Source: Micrococcus sp. (GTDB taxonomy: Bacteria; Actinomycetota; Actinomycetes; Actinomycetales; Micrococcaceae). From it: DNA of 64,000 nucleotides. The notes beneath the pieces were generated by a model that was given only the letters and a program-made list of their open reading frames with translations, ran no database searches and was not told the DNA's origin. Within the stretch, counting starts at the first letter, position 1; each line of letters opens with the position of its first letter. The position numbers were made by a program, and so were the translations under genes. Below are positions 50,519 to 59,257 of this stretch, one piece after another. The stretch is from contig JASBVO010000004.1 in the NCBI GenBank assembly GCA_029961105.1, forward strand, positions 1 through 64,000. The letters are read 5' to 3'.

Positions 50519-52143
50519 GCTCCTACCGTACGGTGCCGCTTCTCCAGCCACGGGGCACGGTCCGGGGCGTCGTCGTAGTGACCGCCGAGCGGGTCGTCCA
50601 CGGGTAGCCGGTCCGCCTCGGTGGCATCGAAGCCCAGGTGCTCCAGGCGGGCCGCGGCCGCCACCCGCCCCGTTCCCGATCCGGGCCCGGCGGCGGGCCG
50701 GGTCCAGATCCGTCCGCCGGGCAGGGAGGCCCGCACCGGGTCGCCCCAGGGCGCGGTCATCTGCTCCACCACCCGGCCCATGAGGTAGAGGGTGGCCGCC
50801 ATGTGCCCGAGGATGGCCAGGACGTAGAACGTGTCGTCCATGGAGTGCTGCACCTCGGAACCGGAGGCCCCCTTGGCCAGGTACATCCAGATCGCCCAGA
50901 AGTGCAGGACCTCGAAGAACTGCCAGAGGACGAAATCACGCCAGCGCGGGACGGCGAGCGCGGCCAGCGGCACCAGCCACACCACGAACTGCGGGGAGTA
51001 CACCTTGTTGCACAGCACGAACGCGGCCACGATCAGGAACGTCAGCTGGGCCACCCGGGGCCGGTACCGGCAGCTGATCCCCAGCACGAAGATGGCCACG
51101 CAGGCCAGGAAGAACGCCCCGTAGGCCAACAGGGACAGGTCTTCGGCACGGATCTCCGGCCCCCCGGTCCGCGCCATGGTCACGTTCCAGGCATGCCAGA
51201 CCGAGGACAGGCCCGGGCCGCGTTCACCGGAGAAGGTGAAGAACACGCTCCAGGCCTCGAAGTTGCCGATCATCATCGGCAGGTTCACCGCCAGCCAGGC
51301 GGCCACGGTCCCCAGCAGGGCCCACAGGAACGGGGCCCAGCGCAGGGAGCGGACCGCCAGGATCAGCAGTGCGCCGAGGATGAGCAGGGGGTAGAGCTTC
51401 ATCGCCGCACCCAGCCCGAAGAAGATGCCGGCCAGCAGCGGCCTGCGCCCGCCGAACAGCCACATGCCCACGGCCAGCAGCGCCACCGCCCACAGGTCCC
51501 AGTTCACGGACCCCGCCAGGATGATGCCCGGGGCGACCGCCACCATCACCGCGTCCCAGGGCCTGCGGCCGGCGGACTTGGCGGTGACCACCACCGTGAC
51601 GATCCACAGCACGGCGGTGAAGAGGAAGTTCACGTCCCAGTAGGCCAGCGTGGGATTCAGCTCGCTGTACGGCAGGGCCCTCGAGATCACCGCGGCGATC
51701 GAGGCCACCACGGACATCAGCACCGGGTACTCGAAGCTGGCCCCCGCCGCGAAGGGCGCGAACGGGTCCTCGGCGAAGCCGCGCCCGCCGTAGAGGGCGG
51801 ACCAGTCCGAGTAGCAGCCGGCGTAGTAGACGCCGGGCTGGCCCCAGCCGCCCAGCCGGCACGGGGTCTTCAGCAGAACCGCGACGACGGCCGAGAGCGT
51901 GGTGAGCAGGATCAGCACCCGCATTGGGGTGAAGAACGAGTCGCCGGTGCGTCCGGGGACGGTGTGGCGGCCCATCGGGCCGCCGAGTCCCTCCCGCAAC
52001 CGGCGCACCAGCCCGTCCGTCCGGGAGGGGACGGACACGGGGACCGGAGCGCCGCCGTCGGGACGGCCGGACCAGGGGGCGGGCCGGGACTCCCCGGGGG
52101 AGCTGGGCGTCCGGGGCCCGGTGTCCGGGGTGCGCAGGCTCAT
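50515..52143 (-). CDS. GT87-like polyprenyl-phosphate mannosyltransferase, membrane
   Basis: The 542-residue protein has a disordered N-terminus of about 70 residues and then about ten membrane segments. Family-like phrases are YYAGCYSDWSALYGGRGFAEDPFAPFAAGASFEYPVL, AAMKLYPLLILGALL, NLPMMIGNFEAWSVFFTFSGERGPGLSSVWHAW and NKVYSPQFVVWLVPLAAL. These match GT87/PimE-like glycosyltransferases that use polyprenyl-phosphate sugars at the membrane. The catalytic Asp is probably in CYSDW. A TAGGAT seven bases before the ATG at 52143 suggests leaderless initiation. Confidence 0.8.
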   Translation of the reverse strand: MSLRTPDTGPRTPSSPGESRPAPWSGRPDGGAPVPVSVPSRTDGLVRRLREGLGGPMGRHTVPGRTGDSFFTPMRVLILLTTLSAVVAVLLKTPCRLGGWGQPGVYYAGCYSDWSALYGGRGFAEDPFAPFAAGASFEYPVLMSVVASIAAVISRALPYSELNPTLAYWDVNFLFTAVLWIVTVVVTAKSAGRRPWDAVMVAVAPGIILAGSVNWDLWAVALLAVGMWLFGGRRPLLAGIFFGLGAAMKLYPLLILGALLILAVRSLRWAPFLWALLGTVAAWLAVNLPMMIGNFEAWSVFFTFSGERGPGLSSVWHAWNVTMARTGGPEIRAEDLSLLAYGAFFLACVAIFVLGISCRYRPRVAQLTFLIVAAFVLCNKVYSPQFVVWLVPLAALAVPRWRDFVLWQFFEVLHFWAIWMYLAKGASGSEVQHSMDDTFYVLAILGHMAATLYLMGRVVEQMTAPWGDPVRASLPGGRIWTRPAAGPGSGTGRVAAAARLEHLGFDATEADRLPVDDPLGGHYDDAPDRAPWLEKRHRTVGA

Positions 52144-52427
52144 GGTCCCCATCCTAGGAGGGGGCCCGACGGCGGCCGGCTCGCCGTGCGCCGGCCGGAG
52201 GGCCGCCTGCGGGAACGGGGACGGCGCAGGAGCGGGAATGCCGCAGCCCGGACGCCGGTTGGACCCCGATGTGGGTGAACGTGGTCATCCGGCGTAAAGT
52301 GGACGGGGTTGTGCCCGCCCCTCCCGGGCCGGAAGCACCCTACTGCATTGACGTCCCGGACCGCCGGGATCTGGTCCGCCGCGCCCGGCGTGCGGCCGCA
52401 GGACCATCAGGACAACAAGGAGTACCG

Positions 52428-53513
52428 GTGTCGAAGAAGCCGATTCGTGTGGCCATTGCGGGCGTGGGCAACTGTGCCACCTCCCTGATCCAGGGGGTCG
52501 AGTACTACCGCAACGCCTCCGCGGACGAGCAGGTTCCGGGGCTCATGCACGTCCAGTTCGGTGACTACCACGTCTCCGACCTGGAGTTCGTGGCCGCCTT
52601 CGACGTCGACGCCAAGAAGGTCGGCGTGGAGCTCTCCGCCGCCCTGGGCGCCTCCGAGAACAACACCATCCGGATCGCCGACGTCCCGGCCACCGACGTG
52701 ATCGTCCAGCGCGGACCGACCTTCGACGGCCTGGGCAAGTACTACCGCGAGACCATCGAGGAGTCCTCCGCCGAGCCGGTGGACGTGGTGCAGGTGCTGA
52801 AGGACGCCGAGGTGGACGTCCTCGTCTCCTACCTGCCGGTGGGTTCGGAGGAGGCGGACAAGTTCTACGCCCAGGCCGCCATCGACGCGAAGGTCGCCTT
52901 CGTCAACGCGCTGCCCGTGTTCATCGCCGGCACCAAGGAGTGGGCGGACAAGTTCACCGCGGCCGGCGTGCCGATCGTCGGCGATGACATCAAGTCCCAG
53001 ATCGGCGCGACCATCACCCACCGCGTCATGGCCAAGCTGTTCGAGGACCGCGGCGTCACCCTGGACCGCACCTACCAGCTGAACGTGGGCGGCAACATGG
53101 ACTTCAAGAACATGCTCGAGCGGGAGCGCCTGGAGTCCAAGAAGATCTCCAAGACCCAGGCCGTCACCTCCAACACCTCCGCCCAGCTCGGTGAGGACGA
53201 CGTCCACATCGGCCCGTCCGACTACGTGTCCTGGCTGGACGACCGCAAGTGGGCGTTCGTGCGCCTGGAGGGCCGCAACTTCGGTGACGCGCCCGTATCC
53301 CTGGAGTACAAGCTGGAGGTCTGGGACTCCCCGAACTCCGCGGGCGTGATCATCGACGCCGTGCGCGCCGCCAAGATCGCCCTGGACCGTGGCATCGGCG
53401 GCCCCATCCTCTCCGCCTCGTCCTACTTCATGAAGTCCCCGCCGGTGCAGCACCACGACGATGAGGCGCACGAGCTGGTCGAGGCCTTCATCCGCGGAGA
53501 CATCGAGCGCTGA
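52428..53513 (+). CDS. ino1: Inositol-3-phosphate synthase
   Basis: The 361-residue protein matches actinobacterial Ino1 throughout: [99 protein letters not shown] and [12 protein letters not shown]. It converts glucose-6-phosphate to inositol-3-phosphate, the first step to mycothiol and phosphatidylinositol. GTG at 52428 has AAGGAG seven bases upstream. A TAAAGT at 52293-52298 may be its -10 box. It is next to the pcnA-murJ block in the usual order. Confidence 0.97.
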   Translation: MSKKPIRVAIAGVGNCATSLIQGVEYYRNASADEQVPGLMHVQFGDYHVSDLEFVAAFDVDAKKVGVELSAALGASENNTIRIADVPATDVIVQRGPTFDGLGKYYRETIEESSAEPVDVVQVLKDAEVDVLVSYLPVGSEEADKFYAQAAIDAKVAFVNALPVFIAGTKEWADKFTAAGVPIVGDDIKSQIGATITHRVMAKLFEDRGVTLDRTYQLNVGGNMDFKNMLERERLESKKISKTQAVTSNTSAQLGEDDVHIGPSDYVSWLDDRKWAFVRLEGRNFGDAPVSLEYKLEVWDSPNSAGVIIDAVRAAKIALDRGIGGPILSASSYFMKSPPVQHHDDEAHELVEAFIRGDIER

Positions 53514-53535
53514 TCCCCTCTCCGGACCACCCCGG

Positions 53536-54384
53536 TCACGGGAGCTCGTCAAGGCCCCTGGCGTGGCTGCCCTGGGCGACGGCGAGCAGGCGCAGCAGCA
53601 GCTGCGAGTAGCCGTGGACGCCGATCGCCGTGTAGGCGGCGATCCGGTCCGCGGACGGGGATCCCGACGCCGGCCGGTCACCGCCCGCCTGCCCCTCACC
53701 TCCCCGCGCCGTTCCCGGCCGCGACAGGTCGGGGTCCTGGGCGCTACCCGGTGCCGCGGTTCCCGCGGCCCAAGGGGCCCCGAGGGACAGTTCGTGCTCG
53801 GCCACCCGGTCGACGGCCCGGGCGTAGACCAGCACGGTGTCCAGGGACGGCGCCAGCCCCCACTGCGCCATCGTGGCCAGCTGCCCGTCCAGGGCCAGCA
53901 GCGACTCCGGAGTGCCGGCGCGCCAGCCCATGGCCTCGAGGACGTCCCGCGCCGTCAGCCGGCCCGGGTCCCTCGAATCCGCCGGCGTCTCCGAACTGGC
54001 TGAACCGTCCGAGCCGGCCGGACTGTCGGAGACGGCGGCGTTGTCCGTGGCCGGAACGTCGGAAGGGGCCGCCGCGTGGGCGGTCGAAGCGTCGGACCCA
54101 GCCGGTTCGGCGGGCAGGTCGAGCACGATGGACTGCACCCGCCCCATCATCCGCACCGTGTCCAGGGTCTCCACGGCCTCGACCACCTGTCGCACCCGGT
54201 CCAGGCTCAGTCCGACCACCTGACCCAGGGCGCGGATCAGCTCGAGCCGGTCGACGTGCTCACTGCCGTAGGCGGAGGTCGTGGCGTTCAGCTTGCGCCC
54301 CGGCGGCAGCAGCCCCTCGCGCAGGTAGTACTTCACCGTGCTCACGGGCGTGGACGCCTGCCGGGAGAGCTGCTGCAGTTTCAT
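53536..54384 (-). CDS. MerR-family transcriptional regulator with variable linker
   Basis: The 282-residue protein begins with a MerR winged helix: LQQLSRQASTPVSTVKYYLREGLLPPGRKLNATTSAYGSEHVDRLELIRALGQVVGLSLDRVRQVVEAVE. The middle is a long Ala/Ser/Asp/Pro stretch, followed by a helical C-terminal region (LVYARAVDRVAEHELSL, AYTAIGVHGYSQLLLRLLAVAQ). No metal-binding cysteine motif is seen. ATG follows AGGAGAGGG. It is divergent from the DUF2306 gene, with three copies of a TTGGATAG-like site between. Confidence 0.8.
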   Translation of the reverse strand: MKLQQLSRQASTPVSTVKYYLREGLLPPGRKLNATTSAYGSEHVDRLELIRALGQVVGLSLDRVRQVVEAVETLDTVRMMGRVQSIVLDLPAEPAGSDASTAHAAAPSDVPATDNAAVSDSPAGSDGSASSETPADSRDPGRLTARDVLEAMGWRAGTPESLLALDGQLATMAQWGLAPSLDTVLVYARAVDRVAEHELSLGAPWAAGTAAPGSAQDPDLSRPGTARGGEGQAGGDRPASGSPSADRIAAYTAIGVHGYSQLLLRLLAVAQGSHARGLDELP

Positions 54385-54443
54385 GGTCCCTCTCCTGGAA
54401 CGCCGGTGCGCGGCGATCGGTCTCCACCATCGGCGATCCCGCC

Positions 54444-54504
54444 TTGGATAGTGCACGGGCCGCCCGCTATCCACGGTGACAGCATTGGATAGCAGCACTA
54501 CCTT
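54444..54504. promoter_or_regulatory. Promoter and three TTGGATAG sites in the MerR/DUF2306 interval
   Basis: TTGGATAG occurs at 54444-54451 and 54485-54492, and its complement CTATCCA at 54467-54473. The second and third form GCTATCC-N14-GGATAGC. A promoter for the plus-strand gene, GTGACA (54476-54481) and TACCTT (54499-54504) with a 17-base spacer, overlaps this dyad. A MerR-type regulator bound there could control both genes. Confidence 0.6.
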
Positions 54505-54511
54505 AGGTCCC

Positions 54512-55027
54512 ATGGACGCCTTCGGCCACCTGCTCTCCACCCCGATCCTGCTGCTGCACGTCATCGCCTCCGTCTATGCCCTCGCGGTGGGACCCATCAA
54601 CCTCCTGCGCCGCCGCCGGGACCGCACCCATCGCGGGATCGGCCGGACCTGGGTCCTGGCGATGTTCGTCTCCGCACTGACCAGCTTCGCCGTCCAGCAA
54701 CCGTTCCTGGCCTTCTCCTGGCTCCACGCCCTGTCCCTGTGGACCATGGCCTCCATCTCCCTGGGGGTGGCCGCCATCCGGCGCGGCAACCGCCCGGCCC
54801 ACGTCGGGCACCTGGTGGGCAGCTACCTCGGGCTGTGGGCCGCGTTCCTGTGGGCCGCCCTGGCCCCGGATCGCACCATCGCCCAGATCGTCGCCCAAGC
54901 CCCCGTCACCGCGGGGGTGACGGGCCTGCTCGCCGTGACCGCCGCCGTCGGGACCTACTGGGTGTTCCGCGGACCGCACCCGCAGTCCGGCCCTCACGCC
55001 ACCCAGGAGATCATGCACCGGGCCTGA
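54512..55027 (+). CDS. DUF2306-like membrane protein
   Basis: The 171-residue protein has four membrane segments. It has ILLLHVIASVYALAVGPINLLRRRRDRTHRGIGRTWVLAM and FAVQQPFLAFSWLHALSLWT, typical of the DUF2306 family. Function is unknown; histidines near the membrane face suggest a heme or metal site. It appears leaderless: the -10 TACCTT ends seven bases before the ATG. It is divergent from the MerR gene that probably controls it. Confidence 0.8.
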   Translation: MDAFGHLLSTPILLLHVIASVYALAVGPINLLRRRRDRTHRGIGRTWVLAMFVSALTSFAVQQPFLAFSWLHALSLWTMASISLGVAAIRRGNRPAHVGHLVGSYLGLWAAFLWAALAPDRTIAQIVAQAPVTAGVTGLLAVTAAVGTYWVFRGPHPQSGPHATQEIMHRA

Positions 55028-55063
55028 CGGGACCGTGGCGCACGGCCCCGCCCCGGTTTGGTC

Positions 55064-55129
55064 CTGGAGGTCGATAGGTGACGTCAGACCGGGAATTCGC
55101 GGGGGAGAACGTCACCTATCGACCTCCAG
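55064..55129. repeat. Perfect 21-base inverted repeat upstream of fhs
   Basis: The left arm 55064-55084 begins CTGGAGGTCGATAGGTG, and the right arm 55109-55129 is its exact complement. The spacer is 24 bases. It sits 25 bases before the fhs start, and the right arm covers the expected -35 position. It may be an operator, a terminator of the DUF2306 transcript, or a dispersed palindromic element. Confidence 0.7.
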
Positions 55130-55153
55130 TTGCGTTGTGGCAAGATCGGCCGC

Positions 55154-56914
55154 ATGAACGACGCCGAGATCGCCGCCGCCGCCACGTTCCTGCCGATCGC
55201 CGAGGTCGCCCGGCGGTCCGCGATCCCGGAGGACGCCCTGATCCCGTACGGGCACCACATGGCCAAGATCGACCCGGTGAGGCTGCCGCAGTCCCAGCGG
55301 CCCCCCGGCCGGGTCGTGCTGGTCACCGGCATCAGCCCGACGCCGGCCGGCGAGGGGAAGTCCACCGTCACCGTGGGCCTGACGGACGGGCTGAACCAGC
55401 TGGCGGCCCAGCCCGACGCCCCCGAGTGGTGGCGCGGGAAGACGGCGATGGCCGCCCTGCGCGAGCCGTCCCTGGGCCCGGTGTTCGGGATGAAGGGCGG
55501 CGCCACCGGTGGGGGTTATGCGCAAGTGGTGCCCATGGAGGAGATCAACCTCCACTTCACCGGCGACTTCCACGCCATCACCGCGGCCCACAACCTGCTC
55601 TGCGCCCTCGTGGACAATCACCTCCACCAGGGCAACGCCCTGGGCATCGACCCGCGCAGCATCGCGCTCAAGCGCTGCCTCGACACCAATGACCGTGCCC
55701 TGCGGGAGACCGTGATCGGCCTCGGCGGCCGCGCCCAGGGCGTCCCGCGGGAGAACGGCTTCGAGATCACGGTCGCCACCGAGACCATGGCCGTGTTCTG
55801 CCTGTCCCGGGACCTCGAGGACCTCAAGGCCCGGCTGGCGCGGATGATCATCGGCCGGACCCATGACCGGCGGCCGGTCACGGTCGGGGACCTCGGCCCC
55901 CACGGTGCCCAGGGCGCCATGGCCGTGCTGCTCAAGGACGCGCTCAAGCCGAACCTCGTCCAGACCCTGGGTGGTTCCGCCGTGCTGATCCACGGCGGGC
56001 CGTTCGCCAACATCGCGCACGGCGCGAACTCGATCATCGCCACCAACACCGCCCGGTCCCTCTCGGACCTGGTGGTCACGGAGGCAGGGTTCGGCGCGGA
56101 CCTGGGCGGGCAGAAGTTCATGGACATCACGGCCGTGGCCGGCGGCTTCCCGCCTGCGGCCTCCGTGGTGGTGACCACCGTCCGGGCGCTGAAGATGAAC
56201 GGCGGGATGTCCCTGGCCGAGGTCAATGCCGGCGCGCCCGCCGCGTCCGGGGGGCCCGGCCGGGCCGGGGGTATCGAGGCGCAGCGCCACCTGGACGCCC
56301 TCGAGGCCGGCGTGGCCAACCTCGAGCGCCACGTGGAGAACCTGTCCGTCTACGGGGTGCCGGTCGTGGTCGGCATCAACCGTTTCCCGCAGGACACGGA
56401 CGCCGAACTGTCCTGGCTCACCGACTGGTGCGGCAGGATGGGCGTCCGTGTCGCCGTCGCCGATGTGTGGGCCCGGGGCGGGGCCGGCGCCGTGGACCTC
56501 GCCCGGCAGGTCACCCAGGCCATCGCCGAGGACGCCGCCTCATACCGGTCCCTGTGGACGGAGACCATGGACGTCGAGGAGCGGATCGACGCCGTGGTGC
56601 AGCGGATTTACCGCGGCTCCCACGTCGAGTACTCCGCGGAGGCCAAGCGCCAGCTGGCCCAGCTCACCGAGGAGGGCTGGGGTCACCTGCCGGTGTGCAT
56701 GGCCAAGACCCAGTACTCGTTCACGGACGATCCCAAGGTCCTCGGCGCACCGACCGGGTTCGGCATCATGGTCCGCGAGCTCGTGGTCCGGCCCGGCGCC
56801 GGGTTCATCGTGGCCCTCACCGGGACCATGATGACCATGCCGGGGCTGCCCAAGTGCCCCGCGGCGGACTCCATGGACGTGGATGCGGACGGCCGGATCA
56901 GCGGCCTATTCTGA
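55154..56914 (+). CDS. fhs: Formate--tetrahydrofolate ligase
   Basis: The 586-residue protein has FTHFS features: [10 protein letters not shown], the P-loop [14 protein letters not shown] at 63-76, [76 protein letters not shown] and [11 protein letters not shown]. It makes 10-formyl-tetrahydrofolate from formate and ATP. It is slightly longer than usual. No ribosome binding site is obvious; CAAGAT ends seven bases before the ATG. Its last nine bases overlap the end of convergent pcnA. Confidence 0.97.
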   Translation: MNDAEIAAAATFLPIAEVARRSAIPEDALIPYGHHMAKIDPVRLPQSQRPPGRVVLVTGISPTPAGEGKSTVTVGLTDGLNQLAAQPDAPEWWRGKTAMAALREPSLGPVFGMKGGATGGGYAQVVPMEEINLHFTGDFHAITAAHNLLCALVDNHLHQGNALGIDPRSIALKRCLDTNDRALRETVIGLGGRAQGVPRENGFEITVATETMAVFCLSRDLEDLKARLARMIIGRTHDRRPVTVGDLGPHGAQGAMAVLLKDALKPNLVQTLGGSAVLIHGGPFANIAHGANSIIATNTARSLSDLVVTEAGFGADLGGQKFMDITAVAGGFPPAASVVVTTVRALKMNGGMSLAEVNAGAPAASGGPGRAGGIEAQRHLDALEAGVANLERHVENLSVYGVPVVVGINRFPQDTDAELSWLTDWCGRMGVRVAVADVWARGGAGAVDLARQVTQAIAEDAASYRSLWTETMDVEERIDAVVQRIYRGSHVEYSAEAKRQLAQLTEEGWGHLPVCMAKTQYSFTDDPKVLGAPTGFGIMVRELVVRPGAGFIVALTGTMMTMPGLPKCPAADSMDVDADGRISGLF

Positions 56915-58573
56915 GGCCTCCGCCGACTCCGGCTGCTCCGCCCACCAGCGCAGCAGCTCCGCACGGGCCACGTCCTCCTCGTGCGGCCCGTCGTCCAGCC
57001 GCCACTCCAGCAGGTGCTTGTAGGCCCGCCCCACCACGGGCCCGGGACGGATCCCCAGGATCTCCATGACCTGCTTGCCGTCCAGGTCAGGCCGGACCGC
57101 GGCCAGCTCCTCCTGCGCGGTGATCTCCTCGATCCGCCGCTCCAGGTCGTCATAGGCGTGGGCGAGGCGTTCGGCCTTGCGCCGGTTGCGCGTGGTGACG
57201 TCCGAACGGGTCAGCGCGTGCAGCCGGGACAGCAGCGGGCCGGCATCGGTGACGTACCGGCGCACCGCCGAGTCCGTCCAGCCTGCGTCCCCGTAGCCGT
57301 AGAACCGCATGTGCAGCTCCACCAGCCGGGCCACCGCCTTGGTGGTCTCGTTGTCGAACTTCAGGGCCCGCATCCGCTGCTTGACCAGCTTGGCCCCCAC
57401 CACGTCGTGGTGGCGGAAGCTGACCGCCCCGTTCGGTTCGAAGCGCCGGGTGCCCGGCTTGCCGACGTCGTGCATCAGGGCCGCGAAGCGCAGGACGAAG
57501 TCCGGCGCGGGCACATAGGTTCCCGACGGCGGCTGGAAGGCCTCGTCCGGCGCCTCGCCCTCCGCTCCGGCCGGCTCCCGCCCCGCCCGTTCGGCGGCCC
57601 ACTGCTCCTCGAGCTCCGCCGGGTACTCGTGGTCCATCGCCTGCTCCAGGACCGTCAGCGAGTGCTCGTAGACGTCCTTGTGGCGGTGGTGCTCGTCCGT
57701 CTCGAGCCGCAGGGCCGGCAGTTCCGGCAGGACGTGGTCGGCCAACCCGGTGTCCACCAGCAGGTCGAGCCCGGCCCTGGGACGGGCCCCGTTGACGAGC
57801 TTGACGAGCTCCTCGCGCACGCGTTCGGCCGAGATGATCGAGATCCGCTCGGACATCGCGGTCATCGCGGCGATAACCGAGTCGTCCACGCCGATGCCCA
57901 GCTGGGAGGCGAACCGGGCCGCCCGCATCATGCGCAGCGGGTCGTCCGAGAAGGAGTCCTCGGGGGTCCCGGGGGTCCGTAGCCGGCCGGCCGCCAGGTC
58001 CCGCACCCCGCCGAAGGGGTCCACCAGTTCCAGTGAGGGCAGCCGGATGGCCATGGCGTTGACGGTGAAGTCGCGGCGGAGCAGGTCGTCCTCGAGCGAG
58101 TCGCCGAACGCCACCTGCGGCTTGCGGGAGTCCGGGTCGTACTGTTCCGCGCGGTATGTGGTGACCTCCAGCTGCCAGCCGTCCCTGGCGAAGCCGATGG
58201 TGCCGAAGCGCTTGCCGATGTCCCAGTGCGCGTCCGCCCAGCGCCGGCCGATCCGCAGCGTGGTGTCCGGGTCCGCGTCCGTGGTGAAGTCCAGGTCCGG
58301 CGATGCCCGGCCCAGGAACAGGTCCCGCACCGGCCCGCCGACCAGGGACAGCTCGTGGCCGGCGTCCGCGAACAGCCGGCCCAGCTCCAGCACCACGCCC
58401 GGCACCGTCGCGCCGGTGGGGAAGCCCGCGGGCAGCATGACCTCGGCCGGCCGGGCCGCCGAGTCCGGTGCGGCGTCGCGGCCGGTCCGGGTGGGTCCGG
58501 TCGTTCCGGCGGCTCCGGCGGGGGTGGTCGCGGGTACGCGGGGGGTGGGCTGGGATGCGGCGGAGGGATTCAT
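56906..58573 (-). CDS. pcnA: CCA tRNA nucleotidyltransferase
   Basis: The 555-residue protein has the class II nucleotidyltransferase head [18 protein letters not shown], with catalytic acids Asp93 and Asp95 (residues 79-96). [14 protein letters not shown], the [13 protein letters not shown] region and an HD domain ([11 protein letters not shown]) follow. An N-terminal low-complexity extension of about 45 residues is unusual. It adds or repairs the 3' CCA of tRNA. It is convergent with fhs and divergent from the NUDIX gene, the usual actinobacterial arrangement near murJ. Confidence 0.95.
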   Translation of the reverse strand: MNPSAASQPTPRVPATTPAGAAGTTGPTRTGRDAAPDSAARPAEVMLPAGFPTGATVPGVVLELGRLFADAGHELSLVGGPVRDLFLGRASPDLDFTTDADPDTTLRIGRRWADAHWDIGKRFGTIGFARDGWQLEVTTYRAEQYDPDSRKPQVAFGDSLEDDLLRRDFTVNAMAIRLPSLELVDPFGGVRDLAAGRLRTPGTPEDSFSDDPLRMMRAARFASQLGIGVDDSVIAAMTAMSERISIISAERVREELVKLVNGARPRAGLDLLVDTGLADHVLPELPALRLETDEHHRHKDVYEHSLTVLEQAMDHEYPAELEEQWAAERAGREPAGAEGEAPDEAFQPPSGTYVPAPDFVLRFAALMHDVGKPGTRRFEPNGAVSFRHHDVVGAKLVKQRMRALKFDNETTKAVARLVELHMRFYGYGDAGWTDSAVRRYVTDAGPLLSRLHALTRSDVTTRNRRKAERLAHAYDDLERRIEEITAQEELAAVRPDLDGKQVMEILGIRPGPVVGRAYKHLLEWRLDDGPHEEDVARAELLRWWAEQPESAEASE

Positions 58574-58642
58574 CGTGTGGTTAAGGGTGCCAGATCCGGC
58601 GCCCGGGTCCGACACTCCGAAACGCCCCGACGCTGGGCCGCT

Positions 58643-58647
58643 ACAGT
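58643..58647 (+). promoter_or_regulatory. -10 box for the leaderless NUDIX-murJ transcript
   Basis: The hexamer TACAGT (58642-58647) ends seven bases before the ATG at 58655, which has no Shine-Dalgarno sequence. Transcription probably starts at the codon itself. Confidence 0.45.
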
Positions 58648-58654
58648 GGAACGC

Positions 58655-59257
58655 ATGGCTCATCCCGTCCCGAGCGCGCCGAAGCGCACGCCGCTCACCG
58701 CATCGGTGGGCCGTCGCGTGCCTCGTCGCCCCGGGCAGCCCGGGCAGACGGGTGCCACCGGGGAGACAACCGGCGGTGCCCTGCCCACCGTGGAGGAGGT
58801 CTCCGCCGGCGGCGTGGTCATGCGCCGGATCGATGGCCGGCTCGAAGTCGCCATCATCGCCCGCTACAACCGGGGTGGACGCCTGGAGTGGTGCCTGCCG
58901 AAGGGCCACCCCGAGGGGACGGAGACGCACGAGGAGGCCGCCGTGCGTGAGGTGGAGGAGGAGACCGGCATCGCCGGGGAGGTCCTCGCCTCGCTGGGAT
59001 CCATCGACTACTGGTTCACCGTGTCCAGCCACCGGGTGCACAAGACGGTGCACCACTACCTGCTCAAGGCCACGGGCGGGGAGCTGACCACCGAGAACGA
59101 TCCGGACCACGAGGCCGTGGACGTGGCCTGGGTGGACCTGGAGGCGCTCAACGCGAAGCTCTCCTTCCCCAACGAGCGCCGCATCGTGGACCTCGCCCGG
59201 GACGTGCTGCCCGACTACGAGGACCGCCTCCCGGATCAGTCGGACCGGGCCCGGTGA
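58655..59257 (+). CDS. NUDIX hydrolase
   Basis: The 200-residue protein has a basic, Pro-rich N-terminus and then the NUDIX box: GHPEGTETHEEAAVREVEEETGI, matching GX5EX7REUXEEXGU. VDVAWVDLEALNAKL follows. It should hydrolyse a nucleoside diphosphate derivative. It is leaderless by sequence, and its stop TGA overlaps the GTG start of murJ (GTGA), so the two are coupled. This gene is conserved next to pcnA and murJ in actinobacteria. Confidence 0.92.
   Translation: MAHPVPSAPKRTPLTASVGRRVPRRPGQPGQTGATGETTGGALPTVEEVSAGGVVMRRIDGRLEVAIIARYNRGGRLEWCLPKGHPEGTETHEEAAVREVEEETGIAGEVLASLGSIDYWFTVSSHRVHKTVHHYLLKATGGELTTENDPDHEAVDVAWVDLEALNAKLSFPNERRIVDLARDVLPDYEDRLPDQSDRAR

Noticed and set aside
50519-50530. 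TACGGT six bases before the M18 aminopeptidase as another leaderless promoter
   Set aside because: The start overlaps the upstream stop codon and has AGGAG just before it, so translational coupling explains it better.
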